Source: VRUB01 sp046758085 (GTDB taxonomy: Bacteria; Pseudomonadota; Gammaproteobacteria; Acidiferrobacterales; SPGG2). From it: DNA of 9,008 bases. Below, piece after piece: positions 1-6,202 of this stretch. The translations under genes and the position numbers were made by a program. Position 1 is the stretch's first letter, and each line of letters starts with the position of its first letter. The notes under the pieces were generated by a model that was not told the origin of the DNA, searched no databases, and was given only the letters and a program-made list of their open reading frames with translations. The DNA is taken from positions 1 to 9,008 of the forward strand of contig JBHHZP010000147.1 of assembly GCA_046758085.1 (NCBI GenBank), read 5' to 3'.

Positions 1-1187
1 TGCCGGTTGCGCGGCGTGGATCGGCCCGCCCAGCAAATTCCAACCTTGTATGCCCGCTGCGCCACGCGGTCCGTCCACGCCCGCACCAGTGCATGATCCA
101 CATTCAGGTACGGAACATCGCGGGGTATCGTGTCCGCACGGGCATCGAACAGGCCCGCTAGGCTCAGCATAGGCACGTGTAAGTCGAAAACGATATCTGC
201 AGGCAGTTCATTAGGATCGCCGACCACGGCGTCGATATCGAGCGACGACCCGAGCAGCCGCTGCAGCTCCGGCTGGCATGCGAGCACAACGCGGCCACCG
301 CGCTCCTTCGCCATCGGCACAAAACGGGAGAATTGGATGCTGTCACCGAACCCCTGCTCGGTGTGCACCAGCAAGGTCTTGCCTGAAAAACTCGCGCCGT
401 CCCATTTCGGTTGGGGGAACTCGCGCAGGGTACCATGCTGAGTCTCATCGGCGCTCGCAAAACGCCACTCGTACTCGCGCCAGCCCTGCTGGAACTCACC
501 GGTCAGCAGCAGCGCCAACCCCTTGTTGGTGTGGGCCTCGGCGAAATCCGGTCTGAGTACGAGCGCGCGCTCGAACGCACCAAGCGCCTCAGTCAAACTG
601 CATTGATCCACGAGCGCGACTCCGAGATTGTTGTACATCTCAGCATCGGCAGGCTCAAGCGCCACCGCGGCTTGGTAGGCGGCGATGGCCTCGGGCAGTG
701 CGCCGCAATCGTGCAGCGTATTGCCGAGATTGTAGTGTGCCTCGGCAAAGTTCGGCCGCGCGCTCACGGCCCCTCTGAAAGCCCCGATGGCATCAGCAAG
801 CTGCCCCTGCTCGCGCAGGGCGATCCCGAGGTTATTGTGGGCCTCAGCATAGTCCGGGTTCAACGCGCGCGCCAGACGATAAGCTGCGATCGCATCATCA
901 AGGCTGCGCACAGCCATCAGTGCCTCGCCGAGGTTGTTGTAGTACTCAGGGACATTGGGGTTCGCATGTATCGCCTGTCTGATCAGCGCTGCTGCACTCT
1001 CGGGCTGGCCCTGCTGGCACGCAATCACGCCGAGCAGGTGCAGGGCGTCGGGGTGGTTGGGTTGAAATCCCAAGACTTCGCGGTAGATGGCCGCCGCGTC
1101 TTGCAGCCTTCCTGCCTGGTGAATCTCCAGCGCGCGCCGAAGCTCCGCCTCGACTCGAGCTCGCATGGGGTCTGTCCGTTCCATCAT
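1..1187 (-). CDS. TPR-repeat protein with GT9-like glycosyltransferase domain (C-terminus beyond window)
   Basis: An open frame with no stop reads from 1187 to the window edge, giving 395 residues; its 3' end is missing. Residues about 15-235 are six to seven tandem 34-residue TPR units with typical A-E-A-H-N-N-L-G and P-D-Y/F-A-E-A-H spacing. They are followed by Y-E-W-R-F (239-243), P-K-W-D-G near 260-264 and G-K-T-L-L-V-H-T-E-Q-G-F-G-D-S-I-Q-F (269-286). That series marks the GT-B, heptosyltransferase-like (GT9) domain found in many bacterial TPR proteins. I-C-W-A-G (384-388) opens its second half just before the sequence ends. The TPR part probably binds a protein or partner; the GT domain probably transfers a sugar in the cytoplasm, but donor and acceptor are unknown. 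Three in-frame ATGs (1187, 1184, 1166) compete and none has a clear Shine-Dalgarno. Confidence in the fold is high, in the function low. Confidence 0.85.
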   Translation of the reverse strand, partial: MMERTDPMRARVEAELRRALEIHQAGRLQDAAAIYREVLGFQPNHPDALHLLGVIACQQGQPESAAALIRQAIHANPNVPEYYNNLGEALMAVRSLDDAIAAYRLARALNPDYAEAHNNLGIALREQGQLADAIGAFRGAVSARPNFAEAHYNLGNTLHDCGALPEAIAAYQAAVALEPADAEMYNNLGVALVDQCSLTEALGAFERALVLRPDFAEAHTNKGLALLLTGEFQQGWREYEWRFASADETQHGTLREFPQPKWDGASFSGKTLLVHTEQGFGDSIQFSRFVPMAKERGGRVVLACQPELQRLLGSSLDIDAVVGDPNELPADIVFDLHVPMLSLAGLFDARADTIPRDVPYLNVDHALVRAWTDRVAQRAYKVGICWAGRSTPRNR

Positions 1188-1217
1188 ACTGTCGTTGGAT
1201 CGTGGGCCCCGCCTACA

Positions 1218-1239
1218 GGAAACGATACCAATAGTTTCC
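1218..1239. promoter_or_regulatory. Candidate operator, palindrome GGAAAC-N10-GTTTCC
   Basis: Two perfect 6-bp inverted half-sites are separated by 10 bases. The half-sites are 16 bp apart, about 1.5 helical turns, as in sites bound by dimeric helix-turn-helix regulators. It lies 31-52 bp upstream of the TPR gene ATG at 1187, a position from which a bound protein could control that gene. No regulator gene is in the window, so this is a structural observation only. Confidence 0.25.
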
Positions 1240-1382
1240 GCGCCGGATGACCTGGACCGCTGCTGCCACCCGGGCGCGCCAACGGCCACCCGTATGCGCG
1301 AGCGCACCGCATCGAGCTTAAGCCAACCACCGCCTGTCAACAAGGCGTGCGACCGGGCTGGCGGCACTCCCGTGCTGGATGC

Positions 1383-1411
1383 GCTTCCGCTGCCATGGCG
1401 ACAGGTATAAT
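1383..1411 (+). promoter_or_regulatory. Possible sigma70 promoter of the FkbM methyltransferase gene
   Basis: A perfect TATAAT occurs at 1406-1411. The position 17 bp upstream (1383-1388, gcttcc) is a poor -35 match and there is no TGn extended -10 element. If active, it would give an untranslated leader of about 75 bases before the ATG at 1493. Confidence 0.3.
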
Positions 1412-1492
1412 ACCCTTCCAACGCACGCGCCGGGCGGGTATGCAGGCCCGCAATGGTTGACAACGACGCAGTAGAGCAGGTACACGGTAAGT

Positions 1493-2365
1493 ATGTTTAA
1501 CATACTCGATATCCTGTCAGATCCCCCGATGATCAAGATCATCGATGTCGGCGCGATGTCGTTGGAAAACATCGATGAAACCTACGCCAAACTGTTAAAA
1601 CGCGGCCTAGCGACCGTTGTGGGCTTCGAACCCGTGGCGGCCGAGTGCGACAAGCTGAATGCAGCGTCCGATGGAACGCACACTTACCTGCCTTATTGCA
1701 TAGGTGATGGCAACCCCGGTGTCTTCCATGAATGCAACTACTCGATGACCTCGTCATTGTACGAGCCCAACACTGCCCTGCTCGAAAAATTCCAGGCGCT
1801 GGAAGAGTACACGCGCGTGGTAGGGAAAAAACAAGTCAAAACACACCGGCTTGACGATATCTCCGAGGTGGCTGGCGCCGATTATATCAAGGTAGATGTA
1901 CAGGGAGGTGAGGTCGGAGTCTTTACCGGTGCGACCGGGCTACTGAAAGGGATATTGGCAATCGAGACCGAGGTCGAGTTCGTTCCGATGTACAAGAATC
2001 AGCCCCTGTTCGCCGAGGTTGACCAGCTGCTCCGCAAGAACGGGTTTGCATTCCATCGGTTCAGGGACATCTGGGGCCGAACATTCAAACCAATCTTCAT
2101 CGAGGAAAACACGGGCGGAACTCTCGGCCAGGCGCTCTGGGCGAACGTGGTCTATGTCAAAGACTTTATGGCACTCGATGCATTGCTCCCGTCGCAGTTA
2201 CTCAAGCTCGTCATTATCCTTCATGAGGTCTACGACTCTTACGATCTCTGCGTTGTCGTTTTGCAGCAACACGATACCGTGGCCGGCACAAAGCTGGCCG
2301 ACGCGTACCTGGAGCACTTGGACAGTGCACAGGACTCATTAGCGCAAAAGCCGGAAAACGGCTAG
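1493..2365 (+). CDS. FkbM-family SAM-dependent methyltransferase
   Basis: This 290-residue protein has the layout of the FkbM (Methyltransf_21) family. The SAM-binding motif I is I-I-D-V-G-A (16-21). The acidic end of strand 2 is G-F-E-P (44-47), with E46 expected to contact the SAM ribose. D-Y-I-K-V-D-V-Q-G-G-E (130-140) is the family's hallmark motif, followed by I-E-T-E-V-E-F-V-P-M-Y (157-167). These enzymes usually methylate hydroxyls of sugars, polyketides or other secondary products, so a glycan or small-molecule target fits the neighbouring TPR glycosyltransferases. The substrate cannot be read from sequence. The start at 1493 keeps motif I about 16 residues in, with weak ribosome-binding candidates at 1474-1480 and 1486-1489; M13 at 1529 is an alternative. 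The tail after about 225 is hydrophobic, then helical. It is transcribed alone, divergent from the TPR gene. Confidence 0.9.
   Translation: MFNILDILSDPPMIKIIDVGAMSLENIDETYAKLLKRGLATVVGFEPVAAECDKLNAASDGTHTYLPYCIGDGNPGVFHECNYSMTSSLYEPNTALLEKFQALEEYTRVVGKKQVKTHRLDDISEVAGADYIKVDVQGGEVGVFTGATGLLKGILAIETEVEFVPMYKNQPLFAEVDQLLRKNGFAFHRFRDIWGRTFKPIFIEENTGGTLGQALWANVVYVKDFMALDALLPSQLLKLVIILHEVYDSYDLCVVVLQQHDTVAGTKLADAYLEHLDSAQDSLAQKPENG
2349..2363 (+). terminator. Weak hairpin over the FkbM stop codon
   Basis: AGCCG-GAAAA-CGGCT can form a five-pair stem with a five-base loop and overlaps the last codons and the TAG stop. Only an imperfect AT-rich stretch (gaatattt) follows, rather than a T run, so intrinsic termination here is doubtful. 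Confidence 0.2.
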
Positions 2366-2422
2366 TCCGAATATTTCACCGCGGAGCGCGCAGAGACTCC
2401 CCCTCCCACCATAAAACCTACA

Positions 2423-2547
2423 ACGCAAAGACGTTAAGGCGCAAAGAATACTCAAGATGAGCGGTTTTTAGGTTAAACCCTCTGCGTCTTTGCGCCTCTG
2501 CGTTGGACGTTTTTGGGATTTCTCTGCGATCTTTGCGGTCTTTGCGA
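2423..2547. repeat. Short-unit tandem and inverted repeat (acgcaaag family)
   Basis: Three 8-nt units on the plus strand (acgcaaag, acgttaag, gcgcaaag, 2423-2446) are answered by three inverted units (ctctgcgt, ctttgcgc, ctctgcgt, 2480-2503). The arms can pair imperfectly across a 33-base spacer. A second block with period nine follows: tctctgcga, tctttgcgg, tctttgcga (2521-2547). I recall similar cgcaaag-type repeats scattered in gammaproteobacterial genomes. They may act as bidirectional terminators or mRNA-stabilising structures, but no function is shown here. Confidence 0.7.
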
Positions 2548-2675
2548 TGAGTTCATGCAATTTCCGGGCTAGCACGTCGCGGTTTCTAGAACAGGATAGA
2601 TCAAAAAAGTCGCGCGCCGGAACGCTCTGATACGCAGATGCTAGTGTGACTCGAACGGCGCGTCGTTTCCGACGC

Positions 2676-2695
2676 AAAAATGCCGCGCGCGCGGC
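2676..2695 (-). terminator. Rho-independent terminator of the first 2OG oxygenase gene
   Basis: Read on the minus strand, the perfect 14-bp palindrome GCCGCGCGCGCGGC is followed directly by ATTTTT. It can fold as a five-pair GC stem with a GCGC loop. It begins 23 bases past the TGA of the oxygenase gene that ends at 2718, the expected place for its terminator. The alternating CG tract could also adopt Z-DNA. Confidence 0.6.
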
Positions 2696-2717
2696 GCCTG
2701 AGCATGATGTGCCGCTA

Positions 2718-3383
2718 TCACGTCACCTCGACGTTGCCCTCCCATTGCGGGGTGGCCATCTTTTCCCCGAATGAGGTGAACATGAGATTATAGGCAACGC
2801 TTATTCTCTCCTCACTGCTCTTGTTGATTTCAACCGAATGCGGCAACCATGACGGGAACATTACCAGTGTACCGGTTTTGACGGACAAATGTATCTTGCG
2901 GGCATTCTCCGGGGTGTTCACGCGCGTCGGCGGCGCGATAGTCATGACCTGAGGTCTAGGATCGTCAACCGTGATGCTGTCAGCGCCCTCCGCCACCTGG
3001 ACATAATAAACGCCGCTTAGATAGTTATTCGGGTGCGTGTGCGACTGGTGCCGCGTGCGGATCGCACTGATGTTCGCCCAGCACCCGGTAATCAAGACAT
3101 CATCGTAGACAATCTTCATAAAGTCAAAGATGCTTCTGGCTGCAGTGTAAACATAGGCGTTTAATTTCTGAAATTCGTCAAGCTCATACAAGGACTGGTC
3201 GGTTTGCCACTTTTCTCCCGGCTCGAGCTTCAGCTTACCGGCGGTCAGCTCTTTGAGCTTTTGCTTGACCTTCCGGTTTATGACCTCATAGTCCTGTGCC
3301 TTGAGTTGCGTGCGCCAGACAAAGGTCGGAAACAACGTCAATACTTCGGTCTTCTCGACGGGTAAGGTAATCTGGTCAACCAT
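2718..3383 (-). CDS. TIGR02466-like putative 2OG-Fe(II) oxygenase
   Basis: The 221-residue protein matches the small cupin-like oxygenase family TIGR02466 (Pfam 2OG-FeII_Oxy_5). Early L-F-P-T (17-20) and W-A-N-I (102-105) are family features. The core runs H-T-H-P-N-N-Y-L-S-G-V-Y-Y-V (115-128), D-P-R-P near 141-144, M-F-P-S-W-L-P-H-S-V (175-184) and E-R-I-S-V-A-Y-N (192-199). Predicted iron ligands are H115, H117 or a substitute, and H182, with R193 for 2-oxoglutarate. The usual HxD aspartate is replaced by H117. Members commonly sit near TPR proteins and glycan genes; the substrate is unknown, with hydroxylation of a protein or glycan-linked molecule the best guess. An in-frame TGA at 3396-3398 fixes ATG 3383 as the first possible start. 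Its GGAG abuts the ATG with no spacer, so translation may be weak. The gene is monocistronic and ends in a clear terminator. Confidence 0.85.
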   Translation of the reverse strand: MVDQITLPVEKTEVLTLFPTFVWRTQLKAQDYEVINRKVKQKLKELTAGKLKLEPGEKWQTDQSLYELDEFQKLNAYVYTAARSIFDFMKIVYDDVLITGCWANISAIRTRHQSHTHPNNYLSGVYYVQVAEGADSITVDDPRPQVMTIAPPTRVNTPENARKIHLSVKTGTLVMFPSWLPHSVEINKSSEERISVAYNLMFTSFGEKMATPQWEGNVEVT

Positions 3384-3433
3384 CTCCTGCTGGCCTCACA
3401 ATCCACAACAACCATCTAGATGCTACTCGAGGT

Positions 3434-3488
3434 ACGCGGCCACGTCGAGAGCGCTGACGAAGTCGCGCCCCCCTGCGCGTGGCCGCGT
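3434..3488. repeat. Perfect 11-bp inverted repeat in a divergent control region
   Basis: ACGCGGCCACG (3434-3444) is exactly inverted at 3478-3488, with a 33-base spacer. It lies between the divergent 2OG oxygenase (start 3383) and HAD gene (start 3626). It could be a regulator site or, once transcribed, a stable GC-rich leader hairpin. No T run follows, so it is not an ordinary terminator. Confidence 0.5.
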
Positions 3489-3625
3489 CACCGCCGGAAC
3501 GGACCGAGGGTTCGCCTCTTGTGCTTATGGACTTGTCGGCGAAAGCATATTTCCTTAAGCTTTCTCCGTTTCACCCTGGACGTTACAGGGCGTGGATTGG
3601 TATTTGGCCGGAGCTTCAGCAACAA

Positions 3626-4378
3626 ATGATTAAAGCGATCTCGTTCGACCTGTGGGACACTGTCATTCATGACGACTCCGATGAGCCCAAGCGCGCTGCA
3701 AAGGGGCTTCGCTCCAAGAGAGAGGAGCGACGCCATCTGGTGTGGGACGCGCTGAACCGTATCCAACCGATCGCCTACGAAACCGTGGCGATGGCCTATG
3801 ACGTGGCCGATGCCGCCTTCAATCGTGTCTGGCACCACCAGTACGTCACCTGGACCATTGCTGAGCGCCTCCAGGTCTTGCTGGACGGGATCGGACGCAG
3901 CTTGCCTGAAGAGTACTTCGGTACCATCGTCAAGGCCCACGAAGACATGGAGATCACTATACCGCCGGATCCGATCGAGGGCGTGGCCGAGACGTTGGCG
4001 GAGCTGTCAAAGCGCTACAGACTTTGCGTAGTATCGGATGCGATTGTATCGCCGGGGCGTTGCCTGCGGGAGTGGCTCGACATAAACGGGCTCAAACGCC
4101 ATTTCAGCGGCTTCGCCTTCTCCGACGAGGTGGGTCACTCCAAACCTCATCACGACATGTTCGCGTCCGCCGCCAGCCAGGCCGGCGTCGAAATTACGGA
4201 TATGGTGCATGTTGGCGATCGCGACCACAACGATATCAAGGGTTCACAGGCGTTGGGAATGAAGGCCATCCTGTTCACCGGCACCCGCGATCGGGACAAG
4301 GCGATCACGACGGCAGACGCGATCTGCGAGCGTTATCGGGACCTGCCGGAGATTGTCGCGCGACTCGATACAGCGTAG
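3626..4378 (+). CDS. HAD-superfamily hydrolase (subfamily I type)
   Basis: From ATG 3626 this is a 250-residue HAD protein. Motif I is F-D-L-W-D-T-V (7-13) with D8 the expected nucleophile. A helical cap spans about 20-115. Motif II is V-V-S-D (135-138), motif III K173 in G-H-S-K-P, and motif IV G-D-R-D-H-N-D (197-203). The family mostly contains phosphatases acting on small phosphates. Here residue D+2 of motif I, the usual acid/base, is W10 and the acid sits at D+3, as in HDHD3/REG-2-like and D-x-F-D-T-type members, so the reaction is less certain. The frame is open back to a GTG at 3479, but those 49 residues have no family features and motif I normally starts at the N-terminus, so I chose 3626; GGAG at 3610-3613 is rather distant. 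It is probably cotranscribed with the amidotransferase three bases downstream. Confidence 0.85.
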   Translation: MIKAISFDLWDTVIHDDSDEPKRAAKGLRSKREERRHLVWDALNRIQPIAYETVAMAYDVADAAFNRVWHHQYVTWTIAERLQVLLDGIGRSLPEEYFGTIVKAHEDMEITIPPDPIEGVAETLAELSKRYRLCVVSDAIVSPGRCLREWLDINGLKRHFSGFAFSDEVGHSKPHHDMFASAASQAGVEITDMVHVGDRDHNDIKGSQALGMKAILFTGTRDRDKAITTADAICERYRDLPEIVARLDTA

Positions 4379-4381
4379 TGC

Positions 4382-5260
4382 ATGGACCGAGATTCACCAA
4401 CCGTGGCTGCTGATCCGCATTTTCTTGTTATCGACGGTTACGACCGGGCCGGACGTGAGACGCTCGCCGCCGGCGGCGCTACGCCCGCGGGTGAGCTCTA
4501 TGCGAACATGCTGCGCAAATGTCGCCCGGGATGCACGATCGACATCATCTACCCGGCTGATGCGGGTGTGTCGTTACCTCGAGGAGCGGCACTGGAATCG
4601 TATGATGGCATCGCCTGGACGGGCTCCAGCCTCACCGTCTACGGGGACGATCCCCGGGTAAGGCCGCAGATCGAGCTGGCCAAGGCGATATTCGAGGCCC
4701 AGGTGCCAAGCTTCGGAAGCTGCTGGGCGGCCGAGATTGCGGTCGTGGCTGCCGGCGGTCGCTGTGCCGCGAACCCACGCGGGCGCGAAATGGGTATCGC
4801 CCGCAAGATCACGCTGACGTCAGAAGGCCGCGCACATCCACTGTACGCGGGAAAACCTAACGTGTTCGATGCTTTCATCAGCCATGAGGACGAGGTCACT
4901 GATCTGCCTCCCACTGCTGTGCTGCTGGCATCAAACGCGTTTACCACGGTGCAGGCAGTCGCCGTCACCCACAAGGGTGGCACATGCTGGGCGCTGCAGT
5001 ACCATCCTGAGTACGATCTTCACGAGCTGGCGCGATTGACTTTTTGCCGTATCGACAAGCTGGTGAAACTCGGCTTTTTTGCGAACCGCGAGGCGGCGTT
5101 GGATTACGTCGATAAGCTTGAGACCCTGCACGCAGATCCGGCGCGCCAGGATATCGCGTGGCTGCTGGGGGTTGATGCCGACATTATGAACGAGGACGTG
5201 CGTCTGGTCGAAGTGCGGAACTGGATCGAACAACTGGTTCTGCCAGCCATGCGGCCTTAG
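4382..5260 (+). CDS. Class I (type 1) glutamine amidotransferase-like protein
   Basis: This 292-residue protein has a class I GATase fold: F-L-V-I-D-G-Y-D (14-21), G-I-A-W-T-G-S (76-82), the nucleophile elbow S-F-G-S-C-W-A-A-E (110-118) with C114, and Q-Y-H-P-E-Y (206-211) with H208 and E210. C114-H208-E210 form the complete catalytic triad for releasing ammonia from glutamine. The elbow usually reads G-x-C-x-G-x-Q; here A-A-E replaces G-x-Q, so glutamine use is likely but not assured. About 80 residues follow the HPE motif, a helical extension also seen, as I recall, in proteobacterial stand-alone GATases. No synthetase partner domain is present, so it may hydrolyse a gamma-glutamyl compound or feed a distant enzyme. 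Its ATG lies three bases after the HAD stop (tag-tgc-atg) without its own Shine-Dalgarno, which implies translational coupling. Confidence 0.88.
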   Translation: MDRDSPTVAADPHFLVIDGYDRAGRETLAAGGATPAGELYANMLRKCRPGCTIDIIYPADAGVSLPRGAALESYDGIAWTGSSLTVYGDDPRVRPQIELAKAIFEAQVPSFGSCWAAEIAVVAAGGRCAANPRGREMGIARKITLTSEGRAHPLYAGKPNVFDAFISHEDEVTDLPPTAVLLASNAFTTVQAVAVTHKGGTCWALQYHPEYDLHELARLTFCRIDKLVKLGFFANREAALDYVDKLETLHADPARQDIAWLLGVDADIMNEDVRLVEVRNWIEQLVLPAMRP

Positions 5261-5265
5261 CCGCA
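5250..5265 (+). terminator. Hairpin at the end of the amidotransferase gene
   Basis: TGCGGC-CTTA-GCCGCA forms a perfect six-pair stem with a four-base loop and spans the TAG stop at 5258-5260. No T run follows on either strand. It may slow 3' exonucleases or mark the end of the convergent pair, whose stop codons are only 35 bases apart, but intrinsic termination is unproven. Confidence 0.3.
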
Positions 5266-5295
5266 GGCCACTTGTTCCGTAGTACAACAGCCAGC

Positions 5296-5940
5296 TCAGC
5301 CGGAGGTCGCCCCGCGGTCGACCGCTGTGGTGCCGGCTGCCCCTGCAGTCGCCGTTTCCGGCAACGGCTCACCGCTGATCCAGATCGCTAGTGAGTACCT
5401 CTTCCCCGCGGTGAGCTCCGTCACCTCGTGGTCGTAATACTTGGGAAACATGAGAATATGTCCGACCGGGACGACACCGGCGTCGAATTCGAGATCGGGA
5501 AAGCGGAAGCGGCAACCCTCGAATTCGTCGTTCAATCTTATCACGCCGCTGACAAGGCCTCTGCGGTCCTTGTGCCTTTTCATCGCGGTGATTCCGCCTA
5601 TGGTATACCTGATTATGAAAGGTTCGAGGATCTTCGTCACATCCAGCTTGTAGTACGCCTTCACTGCGGGCATAAGATGATGCTCGAACGGCTCAACGAA
5701 TCTTTCAGCCTCATCGAGCGTCCCGACCCCTACCTCCTTTCCTTTCTGGCCTGTGGTCCGACGTTCCCATTCGTCATGGACCGCATCCCACACATTCATC
5801 TGCTCGGCCTTGGAAATCAGGTAGCGGCAGTACTCCTCGCTGACAAGCGGGACACTCACGACACCATGCCGCCAAACCCTGATGTCCACGGGGCGCCCTG
5901 CCTCGGCGGCACCGAGGAGTTCCGGATGAAGAATGTCCAT
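5296..5940 (-). CDS. 2OG-Fe(II) oxygenase, prolyl 4-hydroxylase-like
   Basis: The 214-residue protein carries the complete 2OG-Fe(II) triad. H-K-D (123-125) supplies two iron ligands, H171 in Y-Y-D-H-E-V the third, and R181 in G-K-R-Y-S-L binds the 2-oxoglutarate carboxylate. Upstream, F-I-I-R-Y-T-I-G-G (108-116) and R-F-R-F-P-D (144-149) fit the jelly-roll core. The reaction should be Fe(II)- and 2OG-dependent hydroxylation, probably of an amino-acid side chain, in the cytoplasm. Residues 190-214 are a low-complexity A/G/T tail. An in-frame TAG two codons upstream bounds the start at ATG 5940; AGGA sits only one base before it, and GTG at codon 18, with AGGG before it, is an alternative start. 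It is a single gene convergent with the amidotransferase and has a good promoter at 6016-6043. A 210-codon frame runs antisense across it but looks spurious. Confidence 0.87.
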   Translation of the reverse strand: MDILHPELLGAAEAGRPVDIRVWRHGVVSVPLVSEEYCRYLISKAEQMNVWDAVHDEWERRTTGQKGKEVGVGTLDEAERFVEPFEHHLMPAVKAYYKLDVTKILEPFIIRYTIGGITAMKRHKDRRGLVSGVIRLNDEFEGCRFRFPDLEFDAGVVPVGHILMFPKYYDHEVTELTAGKRYSLAIWISGEPLPETATAGAAGTTAVDRGATSG

Positions 5941-6015
5941 GTCCTAACGTGGCAATGCGTAAGGCGGCCTGTCTACTCCAAGGCAGTCGGCAAACTCGAG
6001 TCGATTAATCACGAC

Positions 6016-6043
6016 ATCATAGCGGCGCACTTTTCAATGTCAA
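6016..6043 (-). promoter_or_regulatory. Near-consensus sigma70 promoter for the second 2OG oxygenase gene
   Basis: On the minus strand TTGACA (6043-6038) is followed after 16 bases by TATGAT (6021-6016). The -35 is perfect and the -10 has one mismatch to TATAAT. Transcription would start near 6009, leaving a leader of about 70 bases before ATG 5940. It is the best promoter in the window. Confidence 0.55.
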
Positions 6044-6202
6044 TGATAGTGCATCACTGAAATGCCCCACTCAGGGGATCTTGGTGGTCCGCGCAGCAGG
6101 CCGTCCAGGCGCCAACGCACCGAGAACGAGATGCTTCTAGAGCTTTGGCTGGCGATCGTTTAAGCTTGGTCGTTCTCCTCACTGCGCTAACGGAGCTCAT
6201 CG

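Larger units (their letters stand above)
1188..1492. other. Divergent intergenic region between TPR and FkbM genes
   Basis: These 305 bases separate two divergent starts, so both promoters should lie here. I see one TATAAT hexamer facing the methyltransferase and one 22-bp palindrome just upstream of the TPR gene. Small frames crossing it on both strands have no recognisable protein features, so I see no gene here. Confidence 0.6.
2366..2717. other. Convergent intergenic region with periodic repeats
   Basis: The 352 bases between the convergent FkbM and 2OG oxygenase genes hold two blocks of 8-nt units in opposite orientation, a block of 9-nt units, a GC palindrome with a T run, and one small frame of doubtful reality (2468-2677, minus). 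That frame would encode 69 residues whose C-terminal half is simply the translated repeat. I see no convincing gene. Confidence 0.6.

Noticed and set aside
411..1250. 279-codon plus-strand open frame
   Set aside because: It lies antisense to the TPR gene and its periodic composition mirrors the reversed TPR repeats; no family features are seen.
1318..1572. 84-codon minus-strand frame across the intergenic region
   Set aside because: It overlaps the start of the FkbM gene and its likely promoter, and shows no domain or ribosome site.
3479..3625. Extended N-terminus of the HAD protein from GTG 3479
   Set aside because: Those 49 residues have no family similarity, overlap the inverted-repeat arm, and HAD motif I normally sits at the very N-terminus.
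3488..3940. 150-codon minus-strand open frame
   Set aside because: It runs antisense through the HAD motif I region and has no recognisable motif.
5428..6060. 210-codon plus-strand open frame
   Set aside because: It is antisense to the second 2OG oxygenase, whose complete HxD...H...R motif is far stronger evidence; no recognisable domain on the plus strand.
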